Shown: positions 53,001-60,317, counted from the stretch's first letter. The stretch is DNA of 64,000 bases from Lachancea thermotolerans CBS 6340 (GCF_000142805.1 NC_013083.1:1054001-1118000); one strand, 5' to 3'. A program made the numbers and translations. Notes: a model not told the origin generated them from the sequence alone.

Positions 53001-55809
53001 ATTTGTTTCAGCAATTGCCCAACTTACAATGCCAATCATCTCGAAGTACTACCAAATTTTGATCTCCCTCATCAACAAAATCAAGGCACATTACTGCTCA
53101 TTGTCGCATGGTACTCTCACTTTAGAGATTCTTCTCTACAACCTTGGAAAAGATGGGTTTTGCTCACCTAATCCACCCGATGAGGAAACTACAGATGAAA
53201 ACCTTCATGATGGGACTGGACTGGGTGATGGGGAAGGCGCCCAGAACAATAATGACGGTGTCGAAGAAGACGAAGATTTGCTTGAAGATGCTCAAAAACC
53301 AAATAAAGACAAAAATGAAGACGACGGCCAAGAAGAAAATGACGATGATAACGCAATTGATATGGAAGGCGATATAGCTGGTGATCTGGAAAATGCGAGC
53401 GAAGGTGATGAGGATGATCAGGACAATAGCGAGGAAGAAGACCTAGATGAAGAAGTGGATGATCTCGATGAGGACGATCCTAATGCCATTGATGAAAAGA
53501 TGTGGAACGAAGACGCGAAAGATTCGAACAAAGAAAAGAACGCCGAGGAAACTCCTCAAAACGCTACAAACGATGACATTCAGGCCGCCGAGGATGATGA
53601 AGAGAAAGAAGGTGCTGAAAACGGAGATAACAAAGCCCAACCTCAAAAGGATGAAGGAGAAGAAAAAGATGAAGGTGAAGAAATGGAATCTGGCTCCGAG
53701 TCAGAGCAAGAAGACGAGGCTGGTGGTGAAAACGATGAAGTTAAAAACGAAGAAGCCAATGAGCTCGAATCTAACGTTCCAGAAGTTGAAACTTTAGAAT
53801 TGCCTGAGGATATAAACCTAGATTCGGGCGACGAGGGATCTGAAGATAACAATGAAGATGAAGACAGTGGCGAGGATATGGACTTGGATGAGCAAAACCC
53901 GCTTGCCGAGGAAGACAAAGATTCTGAATCTGGCAATCCAGAAGATGCCGAAGAGAACAACAAGCTGCAAAACGAAGCCTCCGATGAAGAAATGGCGGAA
54001 GAAAGGGAAGGAGAGAACGAAGAAGATGGAGAAGAAAAAGAAGAAGAAGAGGAAGTAGCTGACTTCGAAAATGAAAACCTTGAAGAATCAGAAAAGAATG
54101 AAGAACAAGGCGATGCTGACTCAGACCATGAGCTTGCTGCAGAGGAGCCCGATAATGACGGCGAGGATAAAGAAGAAGAAAACCAGGAAGCGGGCGGAGA
54201 CGAAAGCGCCACTGATAAAATGGAAGGGTTGGATGGCGCTGATGATATGATGGACATTGATAATGATGATTTTGACTCAGCTGTGCAGCAAAAAAGCGGC
54301 TCCAATGGGGAAGGCGCAGATGCAGCAGATGAAGAAGAGAACCAAAATGTTGGAAGTTTCGGTAGCGCGCAGCAAGAACAGAAAGAGCGCGAAGAATCAG
54401 AAGTGAATGAAAGCTCCCGCCAGGAAGCTAAAGAGAGCTTAAAGCAGCTTGGTGACAGTCTCAAAGAATTCCACAGACGCCACCAGGAAATTAAGGAATC
54501 TTCGAATCCTGAAAAAGAGTCTGAAACAGAAGAAGTTGCAAATCAACGCCCTGACGAATTCGAACATGTTGATGGGGCTAATACAAATACTGATACACAG
54601 GCACTTGGTTCTGCAAACCAAGACCAGATAACATCCATTGATGAAGAAAAGGCAATTGATGACGACATGGAAGACAATGATAATTCTGAAGAGAACAACG
54701 TTTCAGAGCAGATCAAAGAAGAGGGACAGAATGAACCTAATCAACAAGTGGAGACTGAAACATCACAGGAACAAGACAGCGAAGCTAAAACTCAAAGCGC
54801 TGTACAGCCAGATAGAGGTGATTTTGAAACTCAACCATCCTTGCCTGACCTTGACAATCTAGAAATAGAAAGGAACGATCTAGACGAAATTATCGATGCT
54901 ATTGACCATAAAGTCACACTTGAAGAAACAACCGCAGAACCCCCAAGGTCACTAGAAGAATCTCGTCAGCTGTGGAGAAAAAGCGAAAGCGAGACCGCTG
55001 AACTTTCAGCAGGGTTGGGCGAGCAGCTGCGATTGATCCTTGAACCAACGCTAGCCACAAAATTGAAGGGCGATTACAAGACCGGTAAGAGACTAAACAT
55101 GAAAAGAATTATCCCATACATCGCATCGCAATTCCGTAAAGACAAAATTTGGCTGAGGAGAACGAAACCCAGCAAGCGCCAATATCAAATTATGATAGCT
55201 GTTGATGACTCCAAATCGATGAGCGAGTCGAAGTCTGTTGACCTCGCTTTCCAGAGTATATGCTTGGTGTCAAAGGCTCTAACTCAGTTAGAATCAGGTG
55301 GCCTTTCTATTGTTAAATTTGGCCAAACGACACAAGAAGTCCATCAATTTGATCAACCATTTGGAGTTGATGCTGGTGCTAAGATTTTCCGGTGGTTTGA
55401 TTTCCAAGAAACCAAGACCGACGTTAAGAAACTTGTGGCCGAATCAATTCGAATTTTCGACCGAGCTCGCGCCTCTAGTAGTGCGGATTTGTGGCAGCTT
55501 CAGCTTATCATCTCTGATGGTGTCTGCGAAGACCATGAAACAATCCAGAGATTGGTTCGCTGTGCCAGAGACAACAAAATCATGCTTGTTTTCGTTATTG
55601 TCGATGGCATCAATTCATCCGAGTCAATCATGGATATGAGCCAGGTCAAGTACCTACCTGACCAGTATGGAAATTTCCAATTAAAGGTGGAAAAATACCT
55701 GGATACGTTTCCGTTTGAATTTTACGTGGTTGTTCACGATATTTCTGAGTTACCGGAAATGCTTTCCGTTATTTTGCGTCAATACTTCTCAGAGCTAGCA
55801 TCTTCATAG
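41023..55809 (+). CDS. MDN1: Midasin Mdn1, dynein-like AAA ATPase of pre-60S assembly
   Basis: 4928 residues in one frame (4910 in S. cerevisiae), among the largest yeast proteins. Six AAA modules are visible through their Walker A motifs: GKAGSGKT at 323, GETGTGKT at 659, GPTSAGKT at 1087, GETGCGKT at 1373, GSPGVGKT at 1752 and GPTSSGKT at 2059. A long helical linker follows to about 4040, then an Asp/Glu-rich stretch (about 4045-4610, bases 53155-54850), then the C-terminal MIDAS domain with DDSKS at 4728-4732, a DxSxS metal site. Mdn1 uses ATP to pull Ytm1 and Rsa4 off pre-60S particles through MIDAS binding to their UBL domains. No frameshift or intron is seen. PAC/RRPE sites upstream fit ribosome-biogenesis control. 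Confidence 0.99.
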   Translation: MFSNKVVISIEECRLRFDIYNAHFVRKGLGRFVEIDESLSTIRNLQMLAAESLQSDDSVAYTFIYRPFFLDLISRWALTCTHENKELSVSVADRMGQVIGIYPEALTLGEHFLERHHEYLNLILETHSSQQEQTIQTILLAYYRFMRHDRERFNNFIKPGTLYALLQHPFANRTIHFMAAHVLSLYLNLAEQAALNLVQQYVEDTEEICAHYQGDEGVDYRFLELNEARRLSKCAAVLREIESMPLYRLGPRANSKGVFNIIPTDLSELVVSVYGILVPKVSAFLNPQSSRLDSEFVPTEGSVSAIRSLAKSVQLSKPVMLIGKAGSGKTFLINQLSKHTGSQDSMVKIHLGEQTDAKLLLGTYTSGEKPGTFEWRAGVLTTAVKEGRWVLIEDIDKAPTEVLSVLLTLLEQRELSIPSRGETIKASNGFQLISTIRIPEDDHKNEEEYRPDLIGIRLWNTVSLKGLNDNELASIISQKYPTLSQLASRFISTYNSVRSIYSNQQFISFNRGVHPRAVTVRDLVKFCDRVQEIFASNNIQSSEQLIPSEVYDSIFFEAADCFAGAIGETRALKPLIEAIGASLEISSSRVSLYISNHVPAFSDTSSSIIIGRAAVPKNHSSLQKKSANDTSFARTNHSLRLMEQIGAAIQMCEPVLLVGETGTGKTTVVQQIAKAVNQRLTVINVSQQTESGDLLGGYKPVNTKAVAVPLLEEFESLFPATFSVKKNERFYNMLHKCFNKNSWKNVIKLLKEAFKLAQGLLENDSDENSGNRKKKRKLDSHTRQILLDRWFEFNENVKQFEAQYSSMENSFIFNFVEGSLVKAVRNGEWLLLDEVNLASSDTLESISDLLAEPNSRSVLLSEKGQVEPIKAHPNFRIFACMNPATDVGKRDLPAGVRSRFTEIYVHSPDRDITDLLSIIDKYIGVFSVSDEWVGNDVAELYLEAKRLAEAQKIVDGSNQRPHFSIRTLTRTLIYVRDIVKIYGLRRSLYEGFCMSFLTLLDEKSESLLKPLIEKFTLGRLKNPKSVISQIPPCPGSEYIQFRHYWMRKGLHECLDQPNYIITPFVEKNMLNLVRATSGRRFPVLIQGPTSAGKTSMIKYLADITGHKFVRINNHEHTDLQEYLGTYVADETGKLKFREGVLVDALREGHWIVLDELNLAPTDVLEALNRLLDDNRELFIPETQEFIHPHPDFMLFATQNPPGIYGGRKVLSRAFRNRFLELHFDDIPQDELEIILRERCRIAPSYAQKIVEVYRQLSIQRSAMRLFEQKNSFATLRDLFRWALRDAVGYENLAANGYMLLAERCRTQEEKDVVKAVLEKVMKVKLNMEEYYKTLENAELYSMKSSVIWTSSMRRLSVLVSSCLKNNEPVLLVGETGCGKTTVCQLIAKYLSKKLITINAHQNTETGDILGAQRPNRHRSDLQACLTKALRRALGVDDEHHATLDELLNIYEGADKSNVDRVDIEEIGKLKDRLNVLFEWCDGPLTHALKSGEFFLLDEISLADDSVLERLNSVLEPERSLLLAEKGGSDSLIQAADGFEFFATMNPGGDYGKKELSPALRNRFTEIWVPSMENFEDVHMIVSSKLENDLASLASPIVEFSKWFGEKFGGGRTNSGVISLRDILSWVEFVNLSASKVPSPSCALVQGASMVFIDSLGTNNTAYLADNAETLLAQKFECVKVLSSLVGVDLFPLYQDEPILQVDEQQIRIGLFGLDKRCSTVVPQFNLSAPTTAKNLMRVVRAMQVSKPVLLEGSPGVGKTSLVSALADCTGNKLTRINLSEQTDLVDLFGSDAPGEKTGEFVWRDAPFLRAMQLGEWVLLDEMNLASQSVLEGLNACLDHRGEAYVPELDRAFKKHANFRVFAAQNPQYQGGGRKGLPKSFVNRFSVVYMDILSSQDLFLIATHLYPAIDANVCSKMIEMISTLEEEVSNRKQWGHAGSPWEFNLRDTLRWLKLLNAPSFDKESGAADYVDLIITQRFRTAEDRSKVKQVFERFFGEVHARENYLEAAPDYLQVNGELAPRNPFITHTALRNVLPLQCNIGIYESMLRCVNHNWPLILVGPTSSGKTEIIRYIAGMLGSKVMNFPMNSDIDSMDILGGYEQVDQNRKISQQVDRLFSILRQLLAINIASQEAGEEAKLVALELFQFISAQSIDTSKLERLLLLINKLMQFVDTPELGSVTAELELIKKGLGLETVKFEWFDGLLLKAMEEGSWLVLDNANLCSPSVLDRLNSLLETEGLLIINECSHEDGTPRVVNPHPNFRLFLTVDPKYGELSRAMRNRSIEIYLENLEPRASCFDKVKLSMMEDFGLSGQTSYESEAQGMQLTNSIPLSSFVSATNSLETQYALLHDVLQTSENEIIESVVSIMPHKAIPNLRRWQNNALHSRYYDEVRAIENIANFGMFLLESGISEKFYSLLTEYQSLGSGILGEQNSFGSSQQLMPAINTYALKTVEATHRYVSCGESVYLFEVCRLLQASTDKLTNVSRRAQQAKVGDLNYVEISAAHAQGRAVKKIPQIPIFEALQRLKNYILEEMQSVPLFSLPEHYTKLFELCCIWMGAFETSKTFNYAKLRVYQNVLETWQHEAESNVNNPKEVLKIAQSISNHLLLKTGRSMTVIWDEFRQVYPSSLSSWQKYEAMLAVAQKFDNVAQKQFSDSYELINSLRTIFKELRDAIIANEASTFEEVLSKLTHGVDELEEISSKFLTKRKHFLEEVFESLLRAVYCSDRTSLQPVLQISTYTSFSTEVLLKSDVESPSYPPIFDILWQKENGTFRSHVFSVFDNSILEHLVQKINILKHISNSQISQALEDASVLSRDLVTFSTSVLSSKELYFKDLLFAWYAKIASLHADIKPSATIEEIKRATSTSEDSWFKSINENFLLAAISLASDYQSHSSLGKAWILFSVGLMQLFVPSSPYDPAIHDYVLFDNFMVKRSFSEELKCCWKSCRTVLSGDEPMMLESFIDQSCDLRSPKRPRVYRSEEALDPLFEEWSAFMKSTVGIEPVDKLLKSLSKLEAMSESQLSLFQQNSSQFLERLSSTFYRYSDLNDIFRGYICGLKFGFDLLKEGQKEEGKTAAFSPLWTLDCLALTSAEKINGSFAELQAIFKKKTVQSIEVERISTFFMKLFSFHRKDLRMLKSFDGVLQTLYYRWSMRRLQGEKEAQSQVGIFKFDESDTDPESDFKKLFPDYEDVLSMSGGGPLAPTENTSLDEIYFKIANTYLDIFDRKDKSSLTELMAEGIKVCDVLMDLKLDCKTKGPEARELTSVLNQLIKEIRLFEVSGSNESIDFYRECSVSETRKASLVVQKLWFSVNNLRRQWPEHSTLNDLFRICHEFMEYPGNTPLARLLQKVEQLFTIVTEWEKYASVTVSLQNSLKELTELIVSWRRLELSTWKRLFDHEDLALNKSLGKWWFYLFETIIVSQTTESVLSDTEDKSSTKLLVSLNVFLSKCTYGEFGGRLRLLKAFSEHCKLLKNGASRTTHALLNLITFYEQFLPIIEERIRDGRKRLEKDISEVILLASWKDVNIDALKQSSHRSHNSLYKLVRKYREILSQDMSLVIESGIDGLYATGVVKVIFEPLLNDNVEFDDLQGVVSAVPSWSTRPAPLKDIALTTKNMSLYHSKIEAEELPSFTEYVKDVSEEAARLRKETPKVYNKKEKKLLAALKIQKSKLLNDTIKELRRMGLKTGFREDIRRVQGSVTSILSSVDSFKETALQDCDRSFNRILELMPRLRVVASNPAEGAPISAIEKGMALSENLLYLLITSRGQLRKFADNLHATAQLRKELDSIASTKSALLNPSLKTNYETFSHLCQWLPEILNYALETLDLVSKGPSHQKETLTDALVKVAEFRSTCGADVLDNEQQNIMKKFWHFCDKLTKSLSENSSSESFFVSQTVVEWIQENRLVKKAQVDHEKSENVESVEKAFRRVAVSILLTVQKLLEDQDISLTMEEDKWLVLSHKRVMSLSKKVLSVDVLSKMADALTLVKSHNFSRHNSKFVSAIAQLTMPIISKYYQILISLINKIKAHYCSLSHGTLTLEILLYNLGKDGFCSPNPPDEETTDENLHDGTGLGDGEGAQNNNDGVEEDEDLLEDAQKPNKDKNEDDGQEENDDDNAIDMEGDIAGDLENASEGDEDDQDNSEEEDLDEEVDDLDEDDPNAIDEKMWNEDAKDSNKEKNAEETPQNATNDDIQAAEDDEEKEGAENGDNKAQPQKDEGEEKDEGEEMESGSESEQEDEAGGENDEVKNEEANELESNVPEVETLELPEDINLDSGDEGSEDNNEDEDSGEDMDLDEQNPLAEEDKDSESGNPEDAEENNKLQNEASDEEMAEEREGENEEDGEEKEEEEEVADFENENLEESEKNEEQGDADSDHELAAEEPDNDGEDKEEENQEAGGDESATDKMEGLDGADDMMDIDNDDFDSAVQQKSGSNGEGADAADEEENQNVGSFGSAQQEQKEREESEVNESSRQEAKESLKQLGDSLKEFHRRHQEIKESSNPEKESETEEVANQRPDEFEHVDGANTNTDTQALGSANQDQITSIDEEKAIDDDMEDNDNSEENNVSEQIKEEGQNEPNQQVETETSQEQDSEAKTQSAVQPDRGDFETQPSLPDLDNLEIERNDLDEIIDAIDHKVTLEETTAEPPRSLEESRQLWRKSESETAELSAGLGEQLRLILEPTLATKLKGDYKTGKRLNMKRIIPYIASQFRKDKIWLRRTKPSKRQYQIMIAVDDSKSMSESKSVDLAFQSICLVSKALTQLESGGLSIVKFGQTTQEVHQFDQPFGVDAGAKIFRWFDFQETKTDVKKLVAESIRIFDRARASSSADLWQLQLIISDGVCEDHETIQRLVRCARDNKIMLVFVIVDGINSSESIMDMSQVKYLPDQYGNFQLKVEKYLDTFPFEFYVVVHDISELPEMLSVILRQYFSELASS

Positions 55810-56189
55810 TTTTTTAGATTAAAGCCCGTCTGAATAAGACGCTTATTGAAAGAACAACTTAGAGGCTGCATAAGGCAGCGACTCTTACAAAGCACGTAGA
55901 ATATACACTATGACTACTCTTCCTTCAAAACCTAGTTAACACCGCTGATTTACCCTCCCCAATATAGATAATTCGTCGAGTATATAAAGGCAGAAAAAGC
56001 ACGATGAAGGGTTTTCTTGTTCGTCCAACGATAATGCCAAAGGGCGCCTTTCTACTCAGGCGCCACTTGTAGAATGCACGAAAAAACCTGCTTTGCAGTT
56101 GGAGCAGACTTTAAACTAGCAAGTTGGGGTCTCCTCAAAAAGCTGAGCAGTATATGTCCAACGCACTTAAATCTTGAAATATAAACTGC
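55810..56189. other. Intergenic: MDN1 terminator, TATA box and hairpin before snR79
   Basis: A strong TATATAAAGG lies at 55981-55990. A hairpin with arms GGCGCCT and AGGCGCC and an 8-base loop is at 56043-56064. The segment may be the promoter and 5' leader of the snoRNA precursor, or hold a separate small RNA; I cannot assign H/ACA or C/D boxes in it. Confidence 0.45.
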
Positions 56190-56283
56190 GAACTATGATG
56201 ATGATACAAATCATGATGCTTGAAGAATAAAATCACTGTGAGCACAACGATTTCTCAATAGACTACAACGGTATCTGAATTTT
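56190..56283 (+). ncRNA. snR79: C/D-box snoRNA, snR79-like, guide for 18S methylation
   Basis: Box C (ATGATGA) is at 56195-56201 or, overlapping, at 56198-56204; box D (CTGA) is at 56275-56278. The 14 bases before box D (GACTACAACGGTAT) are complementary, with one internal mismatch, to the 18S rRNA stretch ATACCGTCGTAGTC (recalled from memory). The fifth base upstream of box D is G and pairs with a C, as needed for C1007 methylation, the snR79 target in S. cerevisiae. In that species snR79 lies between SEN2 and MDN1, exactly as here, and is of similar length. The outer ends and any terminal stem are not clear, nor is a good D' box. Confidence 0.82.
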
Positions 56284-56500
56284 TCTCGACTCTTGACAAA
56301 TACATTTAAACACAACAGTAGGTTGGCGAAAACAATCTCTATCCCATCTACCTGAGGAACAACAAAGGGACTTTGGCTAATAGAAGGCTCGTCACGTCGC
56401 CCAGGACCTCAATAATTTGCAGCTGTACTCAAAACGTCTCTTTTCACTTTTAAGGAATCTTTTCAAGTATTGTTGAACGTTGCAGCAGATCCATATCATC

Positions 56501-57556
56501 ATGCCGAAACATGTACCGAATGCTAAGCGCTACAAGTATCCTCTCCCAATTCATCCTCTGGACCAGCTCCCAGAACTGAAACTCTACAACCCCGTTTCGT
56601 GGGTATACTGGCTCTATTGTTACACTTTCTCCACAAATCAACTGCCAAGTAAGATACATGCCGAGTTCACCCATGGCAAACACCTTACGATAGCCAGACC
56701 GGATGATATGCGCTACCTGTGGGAGAATGGTTTCTTTGGTACGGCCCAACTTTCTCGCAGTGAACCGACTTGGAGGAAAAGGACTATGGCCCGTCTTGGA
56801 CTCTCAGAGGGCTCTACAGCTCTAGAACATATTACTGAAAAACGACGCATCGAACGTCTTAGGTTCAAGCAAGAAAGAAGCCAGTTTGAAGCAATCAAAT
56901 TAGACATGCGCCAGCGCGGTGTAGCTGAAGATCATATTTTGGCCGAAGAACGCGCGTTTTTGAAGTCTTTAAGAGAGAAGGAGAAAGTCCTTGAAGAAGA
57001 GGGTGAAGTTCATCTGCGCGAAGTCGACGAAGAACTTTTTGGTCCTAATGAGCAGCTAATAGATATCGAAGTCTTAGAACTTATGCCTGTTGAAGGTATA
57101 TTTCTCACTTTTGCATTGCCTGTGTTGGAAATGAATGTTAAGACCCTTCTAGCAAACCTAGCGGGCGATGAGCCCACTTATGCCGATATCCACGAACTTT
57201 GTTTAAAGTACGTTGCATACCATCATTACCGATCACACGGATGGTGTGCTAGATCAGGAATAAAATTTGGATGCGACTATTTATTGTACAGGCGCGGCCC
57301 TCCATTTCAGCACGCTGAATATGGCGTAAAGGTTCTAGAAGCATGTAAGCCATTTGATACTACTTTATTCACTGGTGCTGCACGGGTACTTAGCGGCGCT
57401 AGAAAACCATTCATTTTATGTTACGTGGAGCTTCAGAAGCCGGAAAGCGAGGTCTTAGAATCTTGGCGTCAAGGGCGACTGGATAAGGTCTTCCGCAGCT
57501 ACAAAGTGGGCGAGGTTTCTTATAGGCGTTGGGTGCCTGGAAAGAATAGAGACTGA
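56501..57556 (+). CDS. SEN2: tRNA splicing endonuclease catalytic subunit Sen2
   Basis: 351 residues from the ATG at 56501 (377 in S. cerevisiae). The N-terminus KRYKYPLPIHPLDQLPELKLYNP and LWENGFFGTAQLSRSEPTW are family hallmarks, followed by a charged helical linker (about 110-180). The C-terminal nuclease domain has YRSHGWCARSGIKFGCDYLLYRRGPPFQHAEY. The triad by alignment to yeast is Tyr263, His271 and Lys302, all present. With Sen34, Sen54 and Sen15 the enzyme cuts introns from pre-tRNAs; Sen2 cleaves the 5' splice site. The intron-bearing tRNA-Arg in this window would be a substrate. It converges on LCL2 with 54 bases between. Confidence 0.97.
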   Translation: MPKHVPNAKRYKYPLPIHPLDQLPELKLYNPVSWVYWLYCYTFSTNQLPSKIHAEFTHGKHLTIARPDDMRYLWENGFFGTAQLSRSEPTWRKRTMARLGLSEGSTALEHITEKRRIERLRFKQERSQFEAIKLDMRQRGVAEDHILAEERAFLKSLREKEKVLEEEGEVHLREVDEELFGPNEQLIDIEVLELMPVEGIFLTFALPVLEMNVKTLLANLAGDEPTYADIHELCLKYVAYHHYRSHGWCARSGIKFGCDYLLYRRGPPFQHAEYGVKVLEACKPFDTTLFTGAARVLSGARKPFILCYVELQKPESEVLESWRQGRLDKVFRSYKVGEVSYRRWVPGKNRD

Positions 57557-57610
57557 ATTGAAATAGCCTTTTAATTTCTATATAATGCATAGCTGCGCAG
57601 AATGCGCTTC

Positions 57611-57994
57611 TTAAACAATGCCTTTGTAGGCATCCTGAACCCACCCACAGTCCCGAAGGCCCTTGATTTTGGACTGTGGGCCCTTGACCGGGTCGTCATA
57701 TATTGCGTTCAAATTCTTATCATGCGTGGCAGGTTTCGATATGCAAACGAACTGGCCGTTAGGAAGGGTGCACCTCAGTTGTGATTTAGGAAATGGACAA
57801 GGACAATCTTTGGCAGTCTTGACGCAGGTGAGAGTGTCAGGACACAAGAAGTCGGCACAGTCATTATTCAGGACCTTGTCTTCGTAGGAAACTTGTGGCT
57901 GTTGTCCCTCATGCTGGTTCCTCTGATTGAAATCGAAGAAAAACCCAGAAGCAATAGGAAGAATAAAATAAAGGCCAAGCGAAGAACCCCTCAT
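57611..57994 (-). CDS. LCL2: Lcl2, secreted/ER Cys-rich protein
   Basis: 127 residues (131 in S. cerevisiae). A signal peptide (MRGSSLGLYFILPIASG) is followed by FFFDFNQ, which opens the mature protein. The core YEDKVLNNDCADFLCPDTLTC and KTAKDCPCPFPKSQLRC carries most of the eight or so cysteines, likely paired in the ER lumen, and the end CGWVQDAYKGIV is conserved. Lcl2 is named for altered chronological lifespan and is linked genetically to ER-associated degradation; its biochemical role is not known. It is divergent from CDC45 over 183 bases. Confidence 0.94.
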   Translation of the reverse strand: MRGSSLGLYFILPIASGFFFDFNQRNQHEGQQPQVSYEDKVLNNDCADFLCPDTLTCVKTAKDCPCPFPKSQLRCTLPNGQFVCISKPATHDKNLNAIYDDPVKGPQSKIKGLRDCGWVQDAYKGIV

Positions 57995-58177
57995 AATTTT
58001 GAATCAGTATCGGATACTCTAACGACCCTTGGCGTTCTTTGCGTATGTCTTTTGGACTTCAACGTAAAAATGCCAGATACTCTCTTTTGAAAATGAATGT
58101 TCAAAATCAGCGTTGATGAGATGAGCCCACATCGGTTTGGGCGAAAACAATACAGATGAACTAAGAGGGCTGCTGAT

Positions 58178-60091
58178 ATGTATTTAAAAATAACACAATT
58201 CCAAGAAGCTTATGAGCGCATTCTAAAGTTCTCATCATCTCATTCCTCGTGTCAATTGGTGATTTTTGTTTCGTGTCTCAATATAGACGCGTTATGTGCT
58301 AGCAAAATGCTATCGAAGCTCTTCAAAAAGCAGCTTATTCAGCTGCAATTGGTACCTGTTTTCGGGTACAGTGAGCTTCGAAGCCACTTTCAGAAGCTGG
58401 ATGAGAATGTCAGCAGTGTTATATTCGTTGGATGCGGCGGCATGATTGATATCGAAGCCTTCCTAGAGATCAATGAACAAGACTATTGGGAGGAAACTAG
58501 CAGTGGGCAAAAACTCAAGAGAAACATATATGTTTTAGATACACACAGGCCTTGGAACTTGCATAATCTCTTTGGGTCGCAGATTGTGACATGCTTCGAT
58601 GACGGAACGGTAGAGGAGACATTACAGTCACAAAAGGAGGCATACATCAAGCTCGTCGAGCTGGAGGAGCAAGGTGCCAACGATGAAGAGGAAGTGAGCT
58701 CTGATGAAGACGCGGAAGAAGATCAAGATGGAGACACTGAAGAAGATGACGAGCAAGATAGTGATGGCAATGGAGGTGAAACGGCTAAAAGACGAAACAC
58801 CCAACACAACGCCAGAAGCCAAAGGAAACTTAGAAAGAAACTAGCAAACCAATATGAAGAAATATTAGAAGAATACTACGCTCAGGGAACTTCGGTATCA
58901 AACTCGATTTCAGTCCAAGTTTACTCACTGCTATCCTCTCAGGGCGAGACTAGTATCCCGTATCTGTGGCTGACGGTTTTGGGCGCAACATCGCTGGATA
59001 CTAGCTACCCGCAAATTTACAATAGGCTGCAACCAATTCTACAAGATGAAGTCAGGCGCCTATCCCCCAACGAAAGTTACAAAACACCCGACACAATATC
59101 ACTAGAAATCCAGCCCGATTATTATCTGTTTCTGTTAAGGCACTCGTCGCTATACGACAGCTTTTTCTATTCTAATTACGTGAACGCAAAACTGTCGCTA
59201 TGGAATGAAAATGGGAAGAAGAGGCTTCATAAGATATTTGCGCGAATGGGAATACCCTTATCCACCGCTCAAGAGAACTGGTTATACATGGACAATAGAA
59301 TCAAAAAGGAATTAGGGTCCATCTTTGACAAAAACCTGGAAAGGTATGGGCTCCAGGATATAGTGAGAGACGGGTTTGTGAGGACGTTTGGTTATCGTGG
59401 GGCCGTTAGCGCTAGCGAGTTTGTTGAGGCCATCACTGCGCTGTTAGAAGTAGGGCAGGTGACAAATCCCGATGAGATCACAAATAGGGGTAATGCTAAC
59501 GCCGACAACGACAGCGATCAAAATATGAGGGATGTGCTCACCCGTCGTGAAAGAAAGTGGGTCAGTAATTTTTGGCTCAGCTGGGACGCTCTAGATGACA
59601 ATATTGATCTTATGCGCCGCGGTATAAAGCATGCACAGCATTTACAACGCTGTGTGTTCAACACTGGTGTTGCAATCTTGGAAAAAAAGATGATCAAGAA
59701 CCTTCGATTATATAGGCTTTGCGCTCTTCAGGACGGGCCTGATCTTGATTTGTACAGAAATCCACTCACGCTACTACGGCTTGGGAATTGGATCATTGAA
59801 TGCTGCGCGGAAGCTGAAGATCGCCAGCTCTTGCCACTGGTACTCGCAAGCTTGGACGTTACGACGGAAACGTATCTTGTCGCAGGAATGGCTCCTCGCT
59901 ACCCGCGTGGTATGGACAAGCTAGAAGCATACAAACCAATATTAAACAACTTCCACGCTGCATTCCAATATATCGCAGCGGAAACTGGTGCTAAAGTGCG
60001 GATTGACAACTTCGAAAGCTCAATCATTGAAATCAAGAAGGAGGACCTCTCGCCATTCCTTGAAAAGTTGACACTTAGCGGCTTATTGTGA
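58178..60091 (+). CDS. CDC45: Replication factor Cdc45
   Basis: 637 residues (650 in S. cerevisiae). The N-terminal DHH-like domain shows LVIFVSCLNIDALCASKMLSKLFKK and VIFVGCGGMIDIEAFL. An acidic disordered insert (about 165-200) and the basic KRRNTQHNARSQRKLRKKLANQYEEILEEYY follow, as in other Cdc45 proteins. The C-terminus YPRGMDKLEAYKPILNNFHAAFQYIAAETGAKVRIDNFESSIIEI closes the fold. Cdc45 joins Mcm2-7 and GINS to form the CMG helicase at firing origins. The catalytic residues of RecJ-type DHH nucleases are not kept, as is usual in Cdc45. Confidence 0.97.
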   Translation: MYLKITQFQEAYERILKFSSSHSSCQLVIFVSCLNIDALCASKMLSKLFKKQLIQLQLVPVFGYSELRSHFQKLDENVSSVIFVGCGGMIDIEAFLEINEQDYWEETSSGQKLKRNIYVLDTHRPWNLHNLFGSQIVTCFDDGTVEETLQSQKEAYIKLVELEEQGANDEEEVSSDEDAEEDQDGDTEEDDEQDSDGNGGETAKRRNTQHNARSQRKLRKKLANQYEEILEEYYAQGTSVSNSISVQVYSLLSSQGETSIPYLWLTVLGATSLDTSYPQIYNRLQPILQDEVRRLSPNESYKTPDTISLEIQPDYYLFLLRHSSLYDSFFYSNYVNAKLSLWNENGKKRLHKIFARMGIPLSTAQENWLYMDNRIKKELGSIFDKNLERYGLQDIVRDGFVRTFGYRGAVSASEFVEAITALLEVGQVTNPDEITNRGNANADNDSDQNMRDVLTRRERKWVSNFWLSWDALDDNIDLMRRGIKHAQHLQRCVFNTGVAILEKKMIKNLRLYRLCALQDGPDLDLYRNPLTLLRLGNWIIECCAEAEDRQLLPLVLASLDVTTETYLVAGMAPRYPRGMDKLEAYKPILNNFHAAFQYIAAETGAKVRIDNFESSIIEIKKEDLSPFLEKLTLSGLL

Positions 60092-60317
60092 CACAGCAAT
60101 GGGTCTATCAACGACATTTTGGCATTCAGTTACGCGCACCACGCGGAAGTCGCGTCGAATTCTACATAGCATAATATAAAGACTGAAACCTATTGGAAGT
60201 AGTAACTTCATTTTTGGACTTTGACATTTGCGGGTTCTAACATAATCATTGTTCTAAGCACTGTTGACATTCTTTATTAAAAGCCAAGGATAAAAACAAG
60301 AGAAAGTCGTGCATAAC

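Noticed and set aside
53643-54464. 273-codon Ser/Phe-rich frame antisense to MDN1
   Set aside because: It is the reverse complement of the GAA/GAT repeats coding the acidic tract of Mdn1, which read as TTC/ATC/TCA-type codons.
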